Positions 36,501 to 51,500 of a DNA stretch of 64,000 nucleotides are shown here, in pieces. The stretch is taken from assembly GCA_030549775.1 (NCBI GenBank), contig CM060177.1:69496638-69560637 (forward strand). The letters are read 5' to 3'. The notes under the pieces are model-generated. The model ran no database searches. It was given only the letters and a program-made list of their open reading frames with translations, and had not been told where the DNA came from. Source of the stretch: Tamarix chinensis (taxonomy: Eukaryota; Streptophyta; Magnoliopsida; Caryophyllales; Tamaricaceae). Position numbers and translations under genes: made by a program. How positions within the stretch are numbered: position 1 is the stretch's first letter; every line of letters starts with the position of its first letter.

Positions 36501-39500
36501 ACTTATTAGGTAGGATACCAAATGTAAGAAAACTGCCCAATCTTAGGCACTGTCATATCTTCTTTTATAGTTTGCCACACCCATTATTTTAGATGGGTGC
36601 TCATTTCTTTTGCATCCCATAACTGATTGACATATTATTGTTGCTCATTTATATGATGGGAGGATATTATTTTTTATTTTTGAGTTTTTGCTTGCTATCA
36701 AATATCATTGCAGCTCTATGTTGCAGCCATACCTCATCTTAATAGATTGCTAATTATGGCATATTTATTGATGATGGGCAAATGAGTGGTCATTTGAGCT
36801 ATGCTAATTAGAGATGGTGTTAGCCTAGGGCTATCCTATTCTTTTGTTGCTTCTGGAGTAGCAAAGGCAAACTTTGATAGGTCGACCCTTGTGTAGATTA
36901 TCTGGACTCTAAAAGTACAAATGGCTAGTTTAAAGTTCCTGATGTGCATGTCTCTTAATTATAGTGATTTAAGTTTAGGTCAAACAAGATCTACATCACT
37001 AAAAAACACTTTATAGGGCTCCCTTGCACGAGCTTACATGCCCCCTTCATGGCCAGGAGAAAAAAGACCAACACCTCAAAAGCTTAACTCTACAATAGTG
37101 ATTAATGCCCTGGTCCAATGGTGGGCGATTATTTTGAAGATGTTGGCATCAAATCAGTGGAGATGATGGGAAGAATAATAGAATAGAGACAATTCAAGAC
37201 ATAACATTTTATTTTGAAGCAAGGAGTATCTGTTAGGATGGATAGGAACGAAGATGCAGGCTGTGATGATCATGATGGAAGATTTGAAAATCTTAATCAG
37301 AATGCCTCTGCATGCCAAGAAGCAATCAATCAAGAAACACAACCTATGTCTTAGAGAGAGTTATTATCAATTGTAAACATGATCATTTGACAAATTTGTG
37401 TTGTTACCCCTTGCTATGTAGTGAGCTAGTGTAAAGGCTAAATTAGCCGCTGCTTGAAGTAGAGTAAGCTCAACTTTGGAAGTTCTCTCTGTTGGTTTCA
37501 TGTTTTGGCACCCATCCACTTTGTGTCAAAGCCATGTAACTTCCCCACATATTCTTCTCCTTGAAGAGTGATACTCGTATTCCACTTTGATTTTGATTGT
37601 TAAAAGGTATTAAACAATGGCATTGGCCTTTCATGAATAAGTTTATGTTTCTAAAGCAATGTGACCTTGATTTTAATTTCATGGAGGAGGAACTCTAGTT
37701 AACTTATTTATGGAGCAAATTTCCAAGTTTGTTGCGTTATATGTTCATGCGGTCTACATGCCATCTCATCACAGGGCTTAGGGTGTACCTCTAAATCCAT
37801 GCTTAGCTATTGAAAGGAAGGATTTAGTTACAATATATAGTTATGTATTGGTTATTATTAGTTCCTTGTTTTCTCCTTTCAGAGGAAAAAAGTTCTGTTT
37901 TGCAAAAACTAAAATGGCTAAGAAAAGAGAGACAAATCTAGAGAAAAATAAAAAACAAAATCTGCAAAAACAAAATAATAAAAGAAAAAAAATGGAGACA
38001 TATTTTGCTATTTATTTTGTTTTAGGTTTTCACTATGGTCGAAGGATCTTCCACCATTGCTTTGTAAACTTGATTATTTAGTCAAAAATAATTTTGATTA
38101 TGGTAAGGCTATAAGCATGATTCATGATGCTGATTGGGCGTTCTTGCCTCCTGAAAGCGCATTTCCTCCTTCACATCTCGCAGTCTTCAAATTCATAAAC
38201 TCCCTGGCTTGAAAGTTGTTATTCTAAGTTTGCATTTATTTCATTATGCTCTAGTTTTCTAATTTGAGCATGATAAGACAACTAGCTCCAAGAAAAGTTA
38301 TTCCTAAAGGGTTGTGGTCGATATAAGAAGTTTGGCTCAAATTGAGAGTGCTCATGTCATCTTGATGGCCAAACAAAGAAGCCTAGTCTTTTTAAAACCA
38401 TTGGTCCGACCACAAAACTAGTAAACCAGTTATGATACTAGTTCGATGACTGGTGTTGTCGTAGCCAGCATGCTATTTAAACCCTTTTGTTGACAATTAT
38501 AGTACTGGTAAATAAGGACATCGTTCTGTACTGAGGATTGAGAGGGCTCACTTCTATTTAAGTAGCTTAAAAATAATAAAAATAAAAATTCTAAATTAGA
38601 AAAAAGAAATAAATAAGAAAAACACTAATATGGGTTTTAAAAATGGAAAAATAGAAAATAATAAAAAGAATAAATTAAATAAAATAAAATAATAAAAATA
38701 ATGGATAACTGCAAATATGATAAATATGCTAGGGAAATCGAAATCCACTATTAGACTAGGTAAAAATATAATAATAATTTCTAAGTTAATATTTAATCAT
38801 GAGAAAGAGATTGACCAAGTTATACACCAAAAGTAGGTCTATACACCTTATATTACTTCCCTAAATTAATTAATATGATAAAGCGCTAATATTAACCCTA
38901 TTAAATACTAGTAGCATAGTAGCAACAAGTGGCTCGTATATTTAATTCGATTTAATGCATTGAGTATAATTAGAAGGATGTCAATCTAAGTACCTAAACT
39001 AGTACAATAAGCATGTCTAGTGATATTTTCCTTCTTTGACCCACATGTATCTAAATGTTTTACTACGTTGGTTAGAATAAAAAAACTATTAGATGAATTG
39101 TTATCTAACCTAGCTGCAATTTATACATATAAATTCTAGTATATTTATATGGCCACCTAGCAGCCAAATAATCCTACATACTGTTATTACAAGGAAAGTA
39201 GAATAAGGCATGCACCATATTAATTATACTTGACATAATCATATATATAAATGATAGCAATTAAAATAGAGTCCAAGAACAATATCATGAAACAAAGAAA
39301 AATAAAATCATATTGCAAATCATAATCTAGGGTTTCACTCTATTCCCCAGCTATAAATAATTAGCTAGTCATAATGATTAAACTAATTACATAGAGTTAT
39401 ATATCAAAAATATAAATTAAAAATAGAGAAAGAAATATCCGGAATTAATTTTGGATGAAAGATCAAAAATTTATTCAGATGAAATAGTAATTATTAAATT

Positions 39501-42500
39501 TCATCTGAAATAAATTTTTTCGGGTAAATTTTTCTTTCTTTCTTTTTCTCCTTTCTCGACCGCCTTGATTTCAGTGTAACAATTCTTTTTTTTTCTTCTT
39601 TCGGCGTTGGCTGTTGCTTCTTTGTTCTCGTGTGGGTTTTCTCTTTGACTTTGTAGCTCATTAGATTTGCTCGCTACTCTACTACTTCTTCTTCTTTTTA
39701 TCCCCCCTTTCTTCAGCGTTCTGCTGCTTCTTTACCCTTCCGACTTTCTCACTCTCACATCCGCCTTCTATTTTTTTCTCCTGCGTTGATGGCTCTGTTT
39801 ATTTTTTGTGCAGCTTCTTTTCTTCTTTGACTTTTTCTCACCTGACGTCCTCCTCTGAGGCTTGCGGCCGACTGCCGCTTTCTATCTTTTTGTGCCTTGC
39901 GTCAGAGTCTTCCTCCTCTCCTTCACACACTGCCATCAGCCCCTTTTTCTCCTCTCCCCTGTTCCTTATGTGTCGAAACTTTTTTTTTTCCTTCTATTTT
40001 TGGCTTTGGCCTTTAGTCCTTGGGTCATTGGTCCAAAGGTCCAATCTTTTTTCTTCTTCTTTTTTTTTTCCTATTTTTTTTTTACTTTACCTACAAAATA
40101 AAATTAGAAATAATTAATAAATAATCATATATTCTAAATTTATTTAATTTATATCATTTTAGCTCAAATAATAACATTAATGCAATTATTATTGCTTAAG
40201 CATAAAATCATAATTATTCAGCTATATTACTCAAATAAAATGCTAAAAACTAAGATTATAAGGGTATAAAATATGTAAAAATATGAACTTATTAATGACC
40301 GGTCTGGTTTTTAAAACTATGGTTCCATCTCTTCGATTTCTCCATCTTCTTTACATGGTTCCATCTCCTCTTGCATGGCCGATTCCTCTTCTCCATCTTC
40401 TTTACATAGTTCCTGATGCAGGAGCATCCATTATCCAAGATATTAATTTAGTTATTAACTTCTCTAAGTTAGGGGGACATAAAAACCTCCTCACTTGGAC
40501 TAATTAGTTTAACTAAACCCCAAGCCATGAAAGCCATGCAAAACTTCAATCCAGCCACCACCTCTTTGCACTTTAGTGGCTCATTTTTTTTTGCTTAAAT
40601 GGCTCACTACCCAGCCAAGGATAGGCTACAGTTCAGGTCCCACAATAGCAGCCACAACTGCACTTTTCTGGGTAGGTGTGGGCACTAGCAGTAGCAACAA
40701 CTACAAGCATCAGAGGGGGCAGACCTTTTCTTAAAAAAAAGAAACCTATGCTTAGGCTATGATGGCCCTTTAGGCTTGCAGCAGAAAAGTTACTTTCTGC
40801 TTTATGCTTTTAATAATGTTTTTAGTCTTTAGCATAAAAGCTACTTTTACTTTTTACTTTTAATGATGTTTTTAGCTTAGCTTAGTTTATCAACTTGTAA
40901 GGAGCCTCCCAAGTCAGATGTAAGACATTGGGAAGGTCCCAAACGGTTCTGATTTCTCTGTTTCAGCTAGTACAAAGTTAACTTTAGTTTTGGTTAGGAT
41001 TAAACTAGTTAAAGTTATTCTCTTTGACAACTAACTAGTTTTATTAGTTAATCAAACCAGTCCTTTTTTTGTTGAGTTGTATTACAACTAAATGAGACCC
41101 AACACTCTCCTATAAGTGTTGGGCTCACACTTGAATGAAAAAAACTCAGAATTTGGCTATTTTATTTCTCTCAGTAGAAATCAGTCACCTTCAACTCTAG
41201 TGTATGAGTTTGAAGTTTGAATCCTAAAATCTCACAAGATTTGTCCTAAGCATTGAAACCTTAGGTGGTTCTTGTTAGTATATGATCCAAGGAGGTACCA
41301 AAGATCATATTCAACCCATTTTCTTCACCCTCTTCTCTGTTTTCTTATTCAGTTATCCCCCATTGATAACTACCTTCCAAACTTGACCCAATTTGTATTG
41401 GCATATGCATCAGTTCCATCTCTTCAATTTCTTGGGTTGTATGGATTTTTCTATTAGAACACTCATAGACAAAAATGTCCATTAACTTGTTATTTGTAGC
41501 ATTACTTATTAGCTTTCTCCATTGGCTTACCCTCACTTTGTCCTGATTATGACTCTTAGCTTTCTTGCCCTTTTAGCCCACTGATTGGTTGTTTGGCCTC
41601 TTCAAAGGTGTGGAACTTTTAGTAGCCATCTTCACACTTTTCCTTTGGGGTTGCTTTTCAATTTTGAGTGCTAACTTCAACACATCTGTATAGAATCATA
41701 CATGCACCACTATTCTGTTACAAATTCACATCCAAACCACTAATAAAATGAGTAAGTCTTTGTTCCTCATCTTTTTGAATGCCACATATTAAGGATAGGC
41801 ATTTAAACTCACAAAGACACTCTACACTCAAGAAGCCTTGCCTTGAAGTAGTTATCTTGATGGAGTTTTGTTGACCATACTGTTAGAATAAAAACGTGCT
41901 TCATATGCTTCTTTAGCTCTTCCTAAGATTCAATTTTTATCTTTTCTTCCTTGTCTCTTTCCTTCTTTAAATTGTTATATCAAGTTCTTGCAAAAAATTT
42001 TCAACTTGTGTACCGCCAAATTTACACTTCTTTGCATTGTCAAAGTCTTTAAATTCAAACAAAGACTCCATAGCGTGCAACCATTCTAAAAATTCTTCAA
42101 GATTTCCTTCAAAGATAGGAAGGTTAAATTGGCATCCTATCCTCTTTTATGTTACCTTTCAGGTGGTGGTTTGATGGTTTGCTTGCCTTCTTGTTCTACA
42201 TGCTCCAATCTTGTAACCACCTAGCCTCCCCATTGTTGAGCTACTCTTTTAACCATGCCTTCTACTTGGTCTTTATGTTCTTAAAGTCTTCCTTGAAATC
42301 TTTACATAAGATTAATAGATAACTGATCAAATCTATCCATTAATGCTTTATTTCATCACCGGTCAAAGTTAATCAAATCTTGAAGGGAAAATCCTTTTTA
42401 GCTAATTCTTGAAGAAAATCAAGAATTTTGAATGAATCTTGAATAAAGATTATGAATTTTATACATCTTGAATGGATTTTGACAAAAAATAAAGTCTCGA

Positions 42501-45500
42501 TTGAATCTTGAATCAAATTCTTAGCTGGATCTTGAATCTACGTCTTCTTGAATTGTTGAAGTTCTTGATGGATCTTCAAACCAAGCTTTAATACTATTTG
42601 ATGTGTTTCTGGATTGCTTGAAGAACTTTTAATGTTGTTATGGTTAATTGGTTCACGAATTTAAACAGTCTTGATTGGTTTTGATGTTTAGAGACAACCA
42701 ATGGACGAATCAACTTGAGCTAAATGGATAAAATATGAGGATGATGTTTTACCTAAGGGTTATGCATATATAAAAAAAGAGAGTTTATGAATGTGATTTG
42801 AATCACACAATTTGGGATTCTTTATTTAATTATCTAGTAAACAGGGTTTGATTCTTCTAATCATTAGAAAGAATCAATATAATACTGGCCTAAAATCCTT
42901 CAAAATATATTTAAAATTATGTTAGTATAAAATAAATTAGTTTTGATTTATAAAAGACTTAAAATTCTAATAAAAATTTAAATTTCAGGTGTACCAGTAG
43001 ACCAATTGCTCTAACCAATTGACTAGTACGTTCAGAGAGTGGCATTTTTCTTCTTTGATAAATCATTCGACTAGTTTGCTCAAACTAATCGACTGGTTGT
43101 CATGCGATTTTAGATCTTTTTTTAATTTTGACTTTGAATATTTTTCTAATGTTTATGAAAATTTCTAATTAGAATCATTTGTGTTAATAAGGATATTTTA
43201 GTGCTCTAAGATTATTTTTACATTATTTAGATTATTTTATTATTTTTATTTAGCTAAAAATTCACCATAAGCACTTTTGAGATATTCTCACCTTCTCTCA
43301 GTTCCCCATAGTTTCCTCTCTCCTCTGGTAGCCATGATTGCGTGTAGGTTGAGCTGCACCCTTCCCTTTAACTTACTTGCTGTTTGCAATCCTTTTGATT
43401 TCACTCTATTTCCTTTGGTCTCATCATTCACCCTTGTACACCTTGGTCCCATCATTCACCCTTGTATACCTTGGTCCCCCACACTCAACATAAGTCAACT
43501 TTCTTCTCTCTTCTTCTGATTTTCGAGTATAAGGAAGGTTGAAGAACCTCCCTCATGGTTAAGTTTCACCTTAATTCTCAACACTTGCCTTCTTTCTCTG
43601 CTCCCTTAGATCAAGATTTCTAAGTGTTGAAATTTCCTCACTTCTTCTAGAAAAAAAGAAGAAGAGAGGCTTGCCTCTTTTTTTCTCATCCTTTTTTTTT
43701 TTGATTTCTTATCTCTTATCTCTTCTTCTGATCTTATCTTAGTTCTGCCTTGTTTTTCTTAAGTAAGGAAGAATTATGGTTTTGAGAAAGGTTAAAGATC
43801 TTGGTTTTCTCATTTCAGTTTTGAAAGAAAGGTTAAGATACTCTTATTTTCTTAGTTTCGAAAAGGAGTTCTAATTATTTTGACTTTTGATTCTCATAGG
43901 AAATCAAGATCTTGGTAGTGACCATCAAGTCAGGAATATTTTTGTACTAGAATATTTGCTTGAAAGTAAGGCATCCTTAACTGATATGAATAAGATCTTG
44001 TTGTTTATTGTGGTTTCAAATGCTTGGTATGTTCTGTGATGTGTAAGCATCATATTGAGTTCTTGGCTTTGAGCATGTTATATTTTGAAATCTGAAGTTT
44101 TGGCGCATGTTTAAGTATTTTGATATTATGCATGAGTTTAGTGAAATTCAAGCATGCTCTTGTTGAGTATTGATTCCTACCATGATTTATGAATTCATAT
44201 CTGGGTATGTCCTTTTACGTGTTCTACAACATAAAAGCATGCTGGGATTAATTTGGAGAAAATTAGTGATTTTAATTTTGTGTATAACAACGCCTAGGCT
44301 AGTCGACCTATTTGCTATTACTGATCAATTGGTTGTGTGAACAGTCACTTGGGTTGGTAGTCACGATCGACTAGTTGCTTGAATAGTCGATTGGTTTGAT
44401 GAACCAATTGACTGATCTCCATGAACAGTTGATCGGTCTGCCTAACCCATTAACTGGTTGTTCTGTGACTGGAGTGGTTTTAGCTTCTACTTAGACACAT
44501 CGATCGGTTTGACCAAACCCATCGAATGGTTAGTTGATCGGTTGGACCAATCGGTTATTTGGTTTCACTTGGTGTTACTTTTTCTTAGGTCCGGTGCAAC
44601 TAGACCAGTTGACGGGTCTTAGCGACCGGTCGATTGGTTCCGCCTGAATTTGCTATGTTTATTTGTTTGTTGATGATTTGTTTTGGGGACTTCTATTTTA
44701 ATTTTTTTATGTAATTACAATATTTTAATCATGATTTCAACCATATTTAATCATAAATTAATGGGAATTAAAATGATAATATTGTGGTGTCTTGTGTGAT
44801 CAAGTTTGGTGTTACCTTTAAACACCCAATTAGTGACTTATATGCCTTGTGTTGTATTTGATGTTATCATTTTGAATATGTAATTAGTTGTTAATGGAAT
44901 TAATTGTGATTTGTGATATTACTTAATAATGGAATTAATAATTCATTCGAGCTTTTTTCTTTGACTCTTGTGATACCTAACTATGAGTTATAGGTTGTTC
45001 GTCCTGTATTTTTATCTTTTCACTTAGTATCTATTTTCTTTTCTACATAGTTGTGGTCGGTAGGGGATATGCATATATCTTTGAGGGTAAGATAATACTG
45101 TGGCTGGCCGATATGATATCAATGTCTGGCTTAGGTGGGTAAGGTATCCTAGTATAAGCCCCTTAGCGTTTCATATTGTCCATTGCTTTGGCGGGTGTGG
45201 TATTCGCGGTTGATGCATTCAAGGTGTGGTGGGTGAGTTATCGGAGTACAAACCCCCTCGATATATTCTAATCATATGTGGTTGGTGTAGTATCCCAATC
45301 TATGTTAGCCCTCGTGGTAGGTGCACTCGATGTGTGGTAAATGTGGTATTCCGAAAAGCCCCTTTGATGCATTCTGACTTAATGTGGTGGGTGTAGTATC
45401 TCATTATGTGTGTATGCTGCTATGACTATGATTCATGGTGGAGAATTAGGTGTAGTCGAACGGACTGTCGTAATATTTAGAAAGTATATGGCCACTATAG

Positions 45501-48500
45501 GAAGATCTATAATATGGTTTCTGTTATGTGAATCTAATGCATGATTTGTATTTTTGTTCTTCCATAATTTCTATGCGAGCGTGCCTTGTTATAAACTTGA
45601 ATGTTAAATTATTTATGCATGCTTATCACCATGCTATTATGTGACCTGAATATGTAGCATGAATCCTTATCATATTTTAAGTAGTTTGTTTTACTAGTAG
45701 TTTATCATATTAATACTACATTTATGTGATATTCAGCTTCTAGTCTGGTGAGTAGAGGATGATTTAAAGTGTAATGATTCTCAGCTAGATTATGTTGAGG
45801 ATGATGTCGTGAGCTAGTAGGTGTCCATTACTTAGGAATCGAGATTTTACATTTCCATTTAGTTAAGAGTTAGACTAACTAGGTTTAGATTATTTTTGCT
45901 TACTGTGTTGGGATGTATTTTATTCTTTCTAGTTATTTAAATTCTTGGCTTTGGTTCTTGTATTTGAATTTCGTAATCTCTCTCCTGTTTATATTTTCTT
46001 GATCATTGTTATCATAACTATTGTACTATTAGAGCATGCATTCTTTTATTCATCGTTTCGTTTTGCCTTGCGTTAGGCATGGGTTTAGGTGATGATCTCT
46101 CCTCTTTCATGGTTATGTAGCGGTAACATTCTTTGATTTTATTTTTAATCTGCTTCTGCATTGTCTTAAAAATGCATGTTAGGAGGGGTAGGGGGTTGGT
46201 CAAGGGACCACCTAAGTTAGGAAAGGTGCAGAAAAAGAGGATTATTGTTGCAAGGAGTAACCAGGGGGATTGGCAGGCTGTATGGGTTGTGTTGATATAG
46301 AGGAGTTATTTTTCTTGCTATTTTTTCTATCCTTGAATTCCTGGCACTTTCACTTATGCTTTTTAGCAATCTACTCTCTCTTTGCTTTTCTCGTTTTTCC
46401 TGATTTCTTTTTAATTATCCTTTGAAATATATCACTGAATTCTAAGTTGTGGAGCCTAAAATGTTCTTATCTTAATTACTAAAAATCACAGATATCACAA
46501 AGAGACCTTTAATTGAAAACCTAATCTTTAGAATACTACATCATGGGTTCCCCCATGGTATTCATAGGCTTTGAGCCTTTACGCCTGACTTGGGAAAAAA
46601 GAAACTAAAATATCTCTAAAAGATAACATATCACAAGTTGATAGCTTATCTCTTAAAATGAAAGGGGTTCTAAGCTAAATAATTTGAAACTACAAATCAA
46701 ACTAAATATATTTCCTACCATTACCAAACATAGAAAATCAGCAACTCCTCAAATCAAAATCAATCTTTGACAAAATATAAGATTCCGGCAATCTTTTCTT
46801 AATATAAATGATTTACTAACTAAATAAATTCCAGGTGTCACGCCTAGGTCCATTGTGTGCTACTCATGCTGGATTGGGTCCATCTTCCTCCTATTGGATC
46901 ATATTAAATAGTTTAAGTATAATACTGGAAACATTAATTTTGGACTCCAAAATAATAGTCTCTAATAATAAATTTGTTCCACACACTCCTGCATCAATAT
47001 TAGACTATCATGATCGCCAGGATTATGGTAATGTTGGAGAATAATATGACAGCTAGGTCATGGGCTTACACCACTTGGAATTTTCTAGATCTTGCTTAGA
47101 AAAGGAACCTAGGCAATGTTATTCTATATTCCAACTTTAAAATAAAACATCTTTCTGTGAGAGATTTTCTGTGGCTCTTTTTTGAATTACCTAAACTTTT
47201 CAACATCCTTTCTTGTGATGTCCAAACCCCGTAAATTTATCACTCACCCTCTTAATTAGTGTGGTGCCTATAGTGCTGGTTCTTGTCGAAGAGTGAAAGC
47301 GAGGTCCCTGGATCCTTATATCAATGGTTTTTCTTAGTGTGATAGGCAAGGTGCACATGCCTTTTCTTTTTGTTTTCTTCTTTTCAGTGAAGCTTATAAG
47401 AATTATCTACGTTTTTAACATGATTCTCAAACCCTCTTGAAAAAATTTATATAAGTTTTTTCTGTTACTGTCTACCATATTATTTCATTCAAATATTTTT
47501 TGCGTCCAAAATGAGAAAGCAAAGTACAAACTCAATGGTCACGTATGCAATGTAAACTAAACAAGTAAACTAACATAAGATATTAGTTTAGCATAGAATG
47601 CACAAGTTTCCAAAGTCTCAACCTTTTTAGCCAAACCCCTCACAATCTCCCTAATGATCATCCTTTCATTATGTTCCTAATTCTGAAAAATCCGTATATT
47701 TCTCTCTTGCCTGATATTATACATGCATGCAACATGGGTAGTATTCAAAGTATCTTTTCATATCTTGGGACCTCTACCCCTTTATGTAACTAATGTATAT
47801 TGTTCTGCCATGTAATAGGCATTTTGCCTTACACCGAAACCTGCCATCAATGATTTCCAAATATGTCTCGTACACTCATAGGAGAGGAAAATGTGATGAT
47901 GGTGTTTATCCTCATGGTTACATAGCAGATCATATCCAAACAGGCATAGTCTATCTTTTGTTGCCGTGTTCATGCATTGTAAGCCATAGTGCCAATTGGT
48001 GTTTAGGAATTGATAATGATGTGTGGCGGAATAGGTGGTTTCAGAAATACACTATTTTATATGATATCCTATTTTATGTGATTTTATGATGATAAACAAA
48101 TGATGATTTCTAAACCAAGGATATGGATGAAGGATCACATGAAGTAATTCTTCAAACTAGCTTTAAAAGCCTTACACAAATAACTCTGAAAAGATCACTA
48201 ATGAAGAAACACACAGGAAACTTCATTACATATCCCTATTCAAGCCCACATAGGAAAAGTATAGAGGATTTCTAAATTATCATTCACATAGAATTGACAA
48301 ACTAGAGAAGAACTCATATAGATAACATGTTTCATTAAAACTCAAATTCTACCATGAGAAAATAATGTGAGTTTACATAGTATATCTATATGCTAACACC
48401 CATCTCCTCATATAACCTCCTCAAACTAAATTTAAATAAGATAAAAAATTTTAATAAATAAATCACTATTTATGTGAATGGTGTCATGAATAGTAATCTA

Positions 48501-51500
48501 TTAAAACCTAAGATAATAACAAATAAATCCTAACAAAAATGAAAGATAAATCTTATTTAACTTCTTAATGATTAAGCAAACTAATTGTTTGACTAATATA
48601 TTAACAAAATTATGAAATAAGTAAATTGCAACCTTATTAATAAATATGAAAATAATGACTACCTTATCATGCTAATCACAATACACTTTATCTGTTCGCA
48701 CGTAAAAATTCAGCTTGACATGTGTACGGTAGAAAAATCAGATTTGAGACCTGAAAAATGTGTTAGACTTCTGATTTAATAAAATGTCCAATGAAATCTA
48801 TATTAAGGGGTAAATTTGTTTACTTAGAAATTGACTCTTGATTCCCTCCAGCGTGATTCATAAGCCAATCTTTAAAGCCTTGGAATGCTCCTGCATCAAA
48901 TAACTTATTCCACACAACACTTTACCATTCTACTTTTGGAGCTCGAGCACATGAACAATCATAGACTCGGGAGGTACAATATTTACCGTATTTCACATAC
49001 CTAGCTTCTGCAATCGAATCATTAAGAATAGATTGGAAGAGGTGTGAATATGCAATTGACTCTGCAACAACCAAGAAGCTGAAGAGAGGACCAGTACCTC
49101 CCGTATACTTCTTACCTTTAGATAATACTCATACATCCATCGAACCCATATGATATCCTTTTTGGTAGTAAGCCACTAAAGTAATCTACCTTATGCGGTA
49201 ACGTTCCATGGTTGTATTTAGACCAAAACTAGTCCTCCTTTCTCTTTGGGCAAACAGGCTGTATCCCATGCCATAGGTGCCTTCCAAGATTTCTCATCAA
49301 TTGCCCATAAGTCTGATATGTGTAGATATAATATCATGAGTGATACCATGTGGCAGTAACACCATCAAGCTCCAATAAGCCTGGATCCCATATAGAACTG
49401 AAAGAATGAGCTGCAACTATCTTGCACGACTGAGCATCTGTGAATTCCATGCCCTCTTAGCTGGAAATTTCTCAAGCAACTGCAAGTGATTATTTGCTAA
49501 GAGCCTCTTATGTGAAAGTGGAACCCCAAGGTATCAAACGAGTAAATAACCTACATGAAAGTGATATTTTTCTTCAATCTCCTTCTGGACACAACCTGGT
49601 GCTGAGACACTATAGTATATTGTACCATTTTTTGCGTTCAAAGTTAAACCTGAAACATCAGGGAAATCCTAGTACACTTTGCACATAACATCTATGGAAT
49701 CACTTTTTCCTGAACTGAAAAAAAAAAAGGTAAGTCATCTGCAAATGTCACTATCTATCATATTTAACAAGAAAGAAACACAAGAATCTTCCATCAAGTT
49801 GCTATCCTGGTGTTACACATAGGTCGAGTAATAGGGCAAACAAGTAGTAAGTCATCCGTAACGTACTCATTACATAAATAGCATACTTTTATAGCTTTCA
49901 GTGAGTCATTATTTTTAATTTTGGTGTACAGCATTCTTTGTACTCCTCTTTTTGCATTTGGCAAGTTATGAAATTATTTACCAAGCCAAATTTTTTCTCA
50001 AATTAGAGGATTCTCTGCTCTTGCCTGATTTCTTTTCCCCTTTTTTATTTTTTTTTCCCCTTCCTTTTGTGTAACATGAGCTGGTTGCCATATTTGTTTG
50101 GTATGTCACATTCAGATTCAACATAGTGATATTTTCTCAAATGCTTACTCCAGGATGTTATCATTCGTGGAGGAAAAAGTATCCCCCTCTACAGGTAAAT
50201 GTGTCTCAACTATCCTGTCAGAAAGTTCTTTTCGATATGTTTTGTTCTCATGACTTTGTTTATCGTAACCATTCGCTTCTGCAGGAGAGTTGTAGATGCT
50301 CAATCACCTTTGGCTATTGTTGTACCTTCAAGAAAATCTGCTGAAAGGATGAAGTTACGGAATGGTGATATATCTTGGCATGCTTTCCTTAATAGAGTGA
50401 AGAATCGGAAGTATGTCCTCAGGAAGCTGTCTTTGGTTTATGAATTGCTTCACTCCTACCCTTGTGTTTTCTGCATATACTTCCACCCCATGATCTTTCA
50501 AGTGTTTTCTTAGTTCATTGTCCTTGATTTACCTAATGCCATTATAAATTGGTTCTTCCATAGAATCAATGTATTCTTGTGAAATGCATTGGGATGGAAA
50601 CTTGGAGATGAAGAGATGTTATAAACTTGGGTCTACTTTTTTCATTTTGTTTTGTTCAAGCTTTCTCCTCATCAAGATTCATAGTTTCACTTTTTCTATG
50701 CTAGTTAGGGACTGGAATGTTGAACAAGTGTTTGAGGAAAATATGTGAGAGTGAAACATGTGAGAAATGATTAAGTGGGGTAGAGGGTCAGCATTGGTTT
50801 GGATCTCGGTTTTTTCATTTTTCTATTTTGTTTGTACATATGAAAATAGAAAAGCCTAAGATTTACTGGAATCCTTAGCATATGTTTACAGTGGAGTAGT
50901 TGGAGGTAGGCAGAATAAATAGCCTCTGGCAAATTCACAATATAAATTAGTAATGTTCTCTCTGTGTTGGAAAGCTTTGTCTCTTTTTGGATTATATGTA
51001 TCCCTAATCTCTTCTTGAATTCACATCTGACACCATGTTAATCGGTTACTCCTTTTTTAGACTTGTAGTGACCATTTGATGAATGCAATTCTGGTTTTCT
51101 TCTACCAGAACTCTGGCTTGATATTAGTAAAAATGGAGAACTTTGCTTTTGATAGTATGCTGTCTGTATACTACCTGTTTTCCTGCTCGTACTCTTCCCT
51201 TCAACACGTTTCAAGTTTTTTTTCCCCCTCCCTCCAACAAGCCATCAGCATATGACTATTGTACTCTTCAATGAGGAATGGGACTTGGTCGCCATGGTGT
51301 CTGTTTTTAAAGTGAACCATTTTCTGCTTCCTCATTGCCTGCGTTCTGTGCTTCCATCATTAGGTTACTCTTCATGGAATGTTTCCATTTTGAAAATATT
51401 TTTTTTTGTGTCAAGCATTGACATCTATGCTAATGTACTGAATTGCAGATCACATGAATATGTGGGTGTTGACAAACCTGTTGAAGCATTCACAAACATT

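Larger units (their letters stand above)
40323..42598 (-). mobile_element. Ty3/gypsy gag remnant and leader, split by a solo LTR
   Basis: Minus strand from the primer-binding site (42,596-42,583): a leader, a gag matrix-capsid piece with many stops (recognisable '[20 protein letters not shown]' at about 41,900-41,960), then an acidic 'EIEEMEL'-type tract that is cut at 41,412 and continues below 40,414. Frameshifted and dead. Confidence 0.72.
35681..50153 (+). other. AAE17-like intron 4 (14.5 kb, transposon-filled)
   Basis: Lies between the conserved 'AIFTQ' and 'DVIIRGGK' residues, so no coding sequence is missing. Contents are listed separately. 36,520-38,387 has no recognisable gene or transposon domain. 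Confidence 0.85.

Noticed and set aside
39474..39509. 12-bp perfect inverted repeat 'ttcagatgaaat'
   Set aside because: A short AT-rich foldback of this size is expected by chance in 64 kb of AT-rich DNA; no further support.
39806..40117. 103-codon open frame rich in Ser and Phe
   Set aside because: Pyrimidine-rich tract; overlaps another frame of the same nature; no domain.
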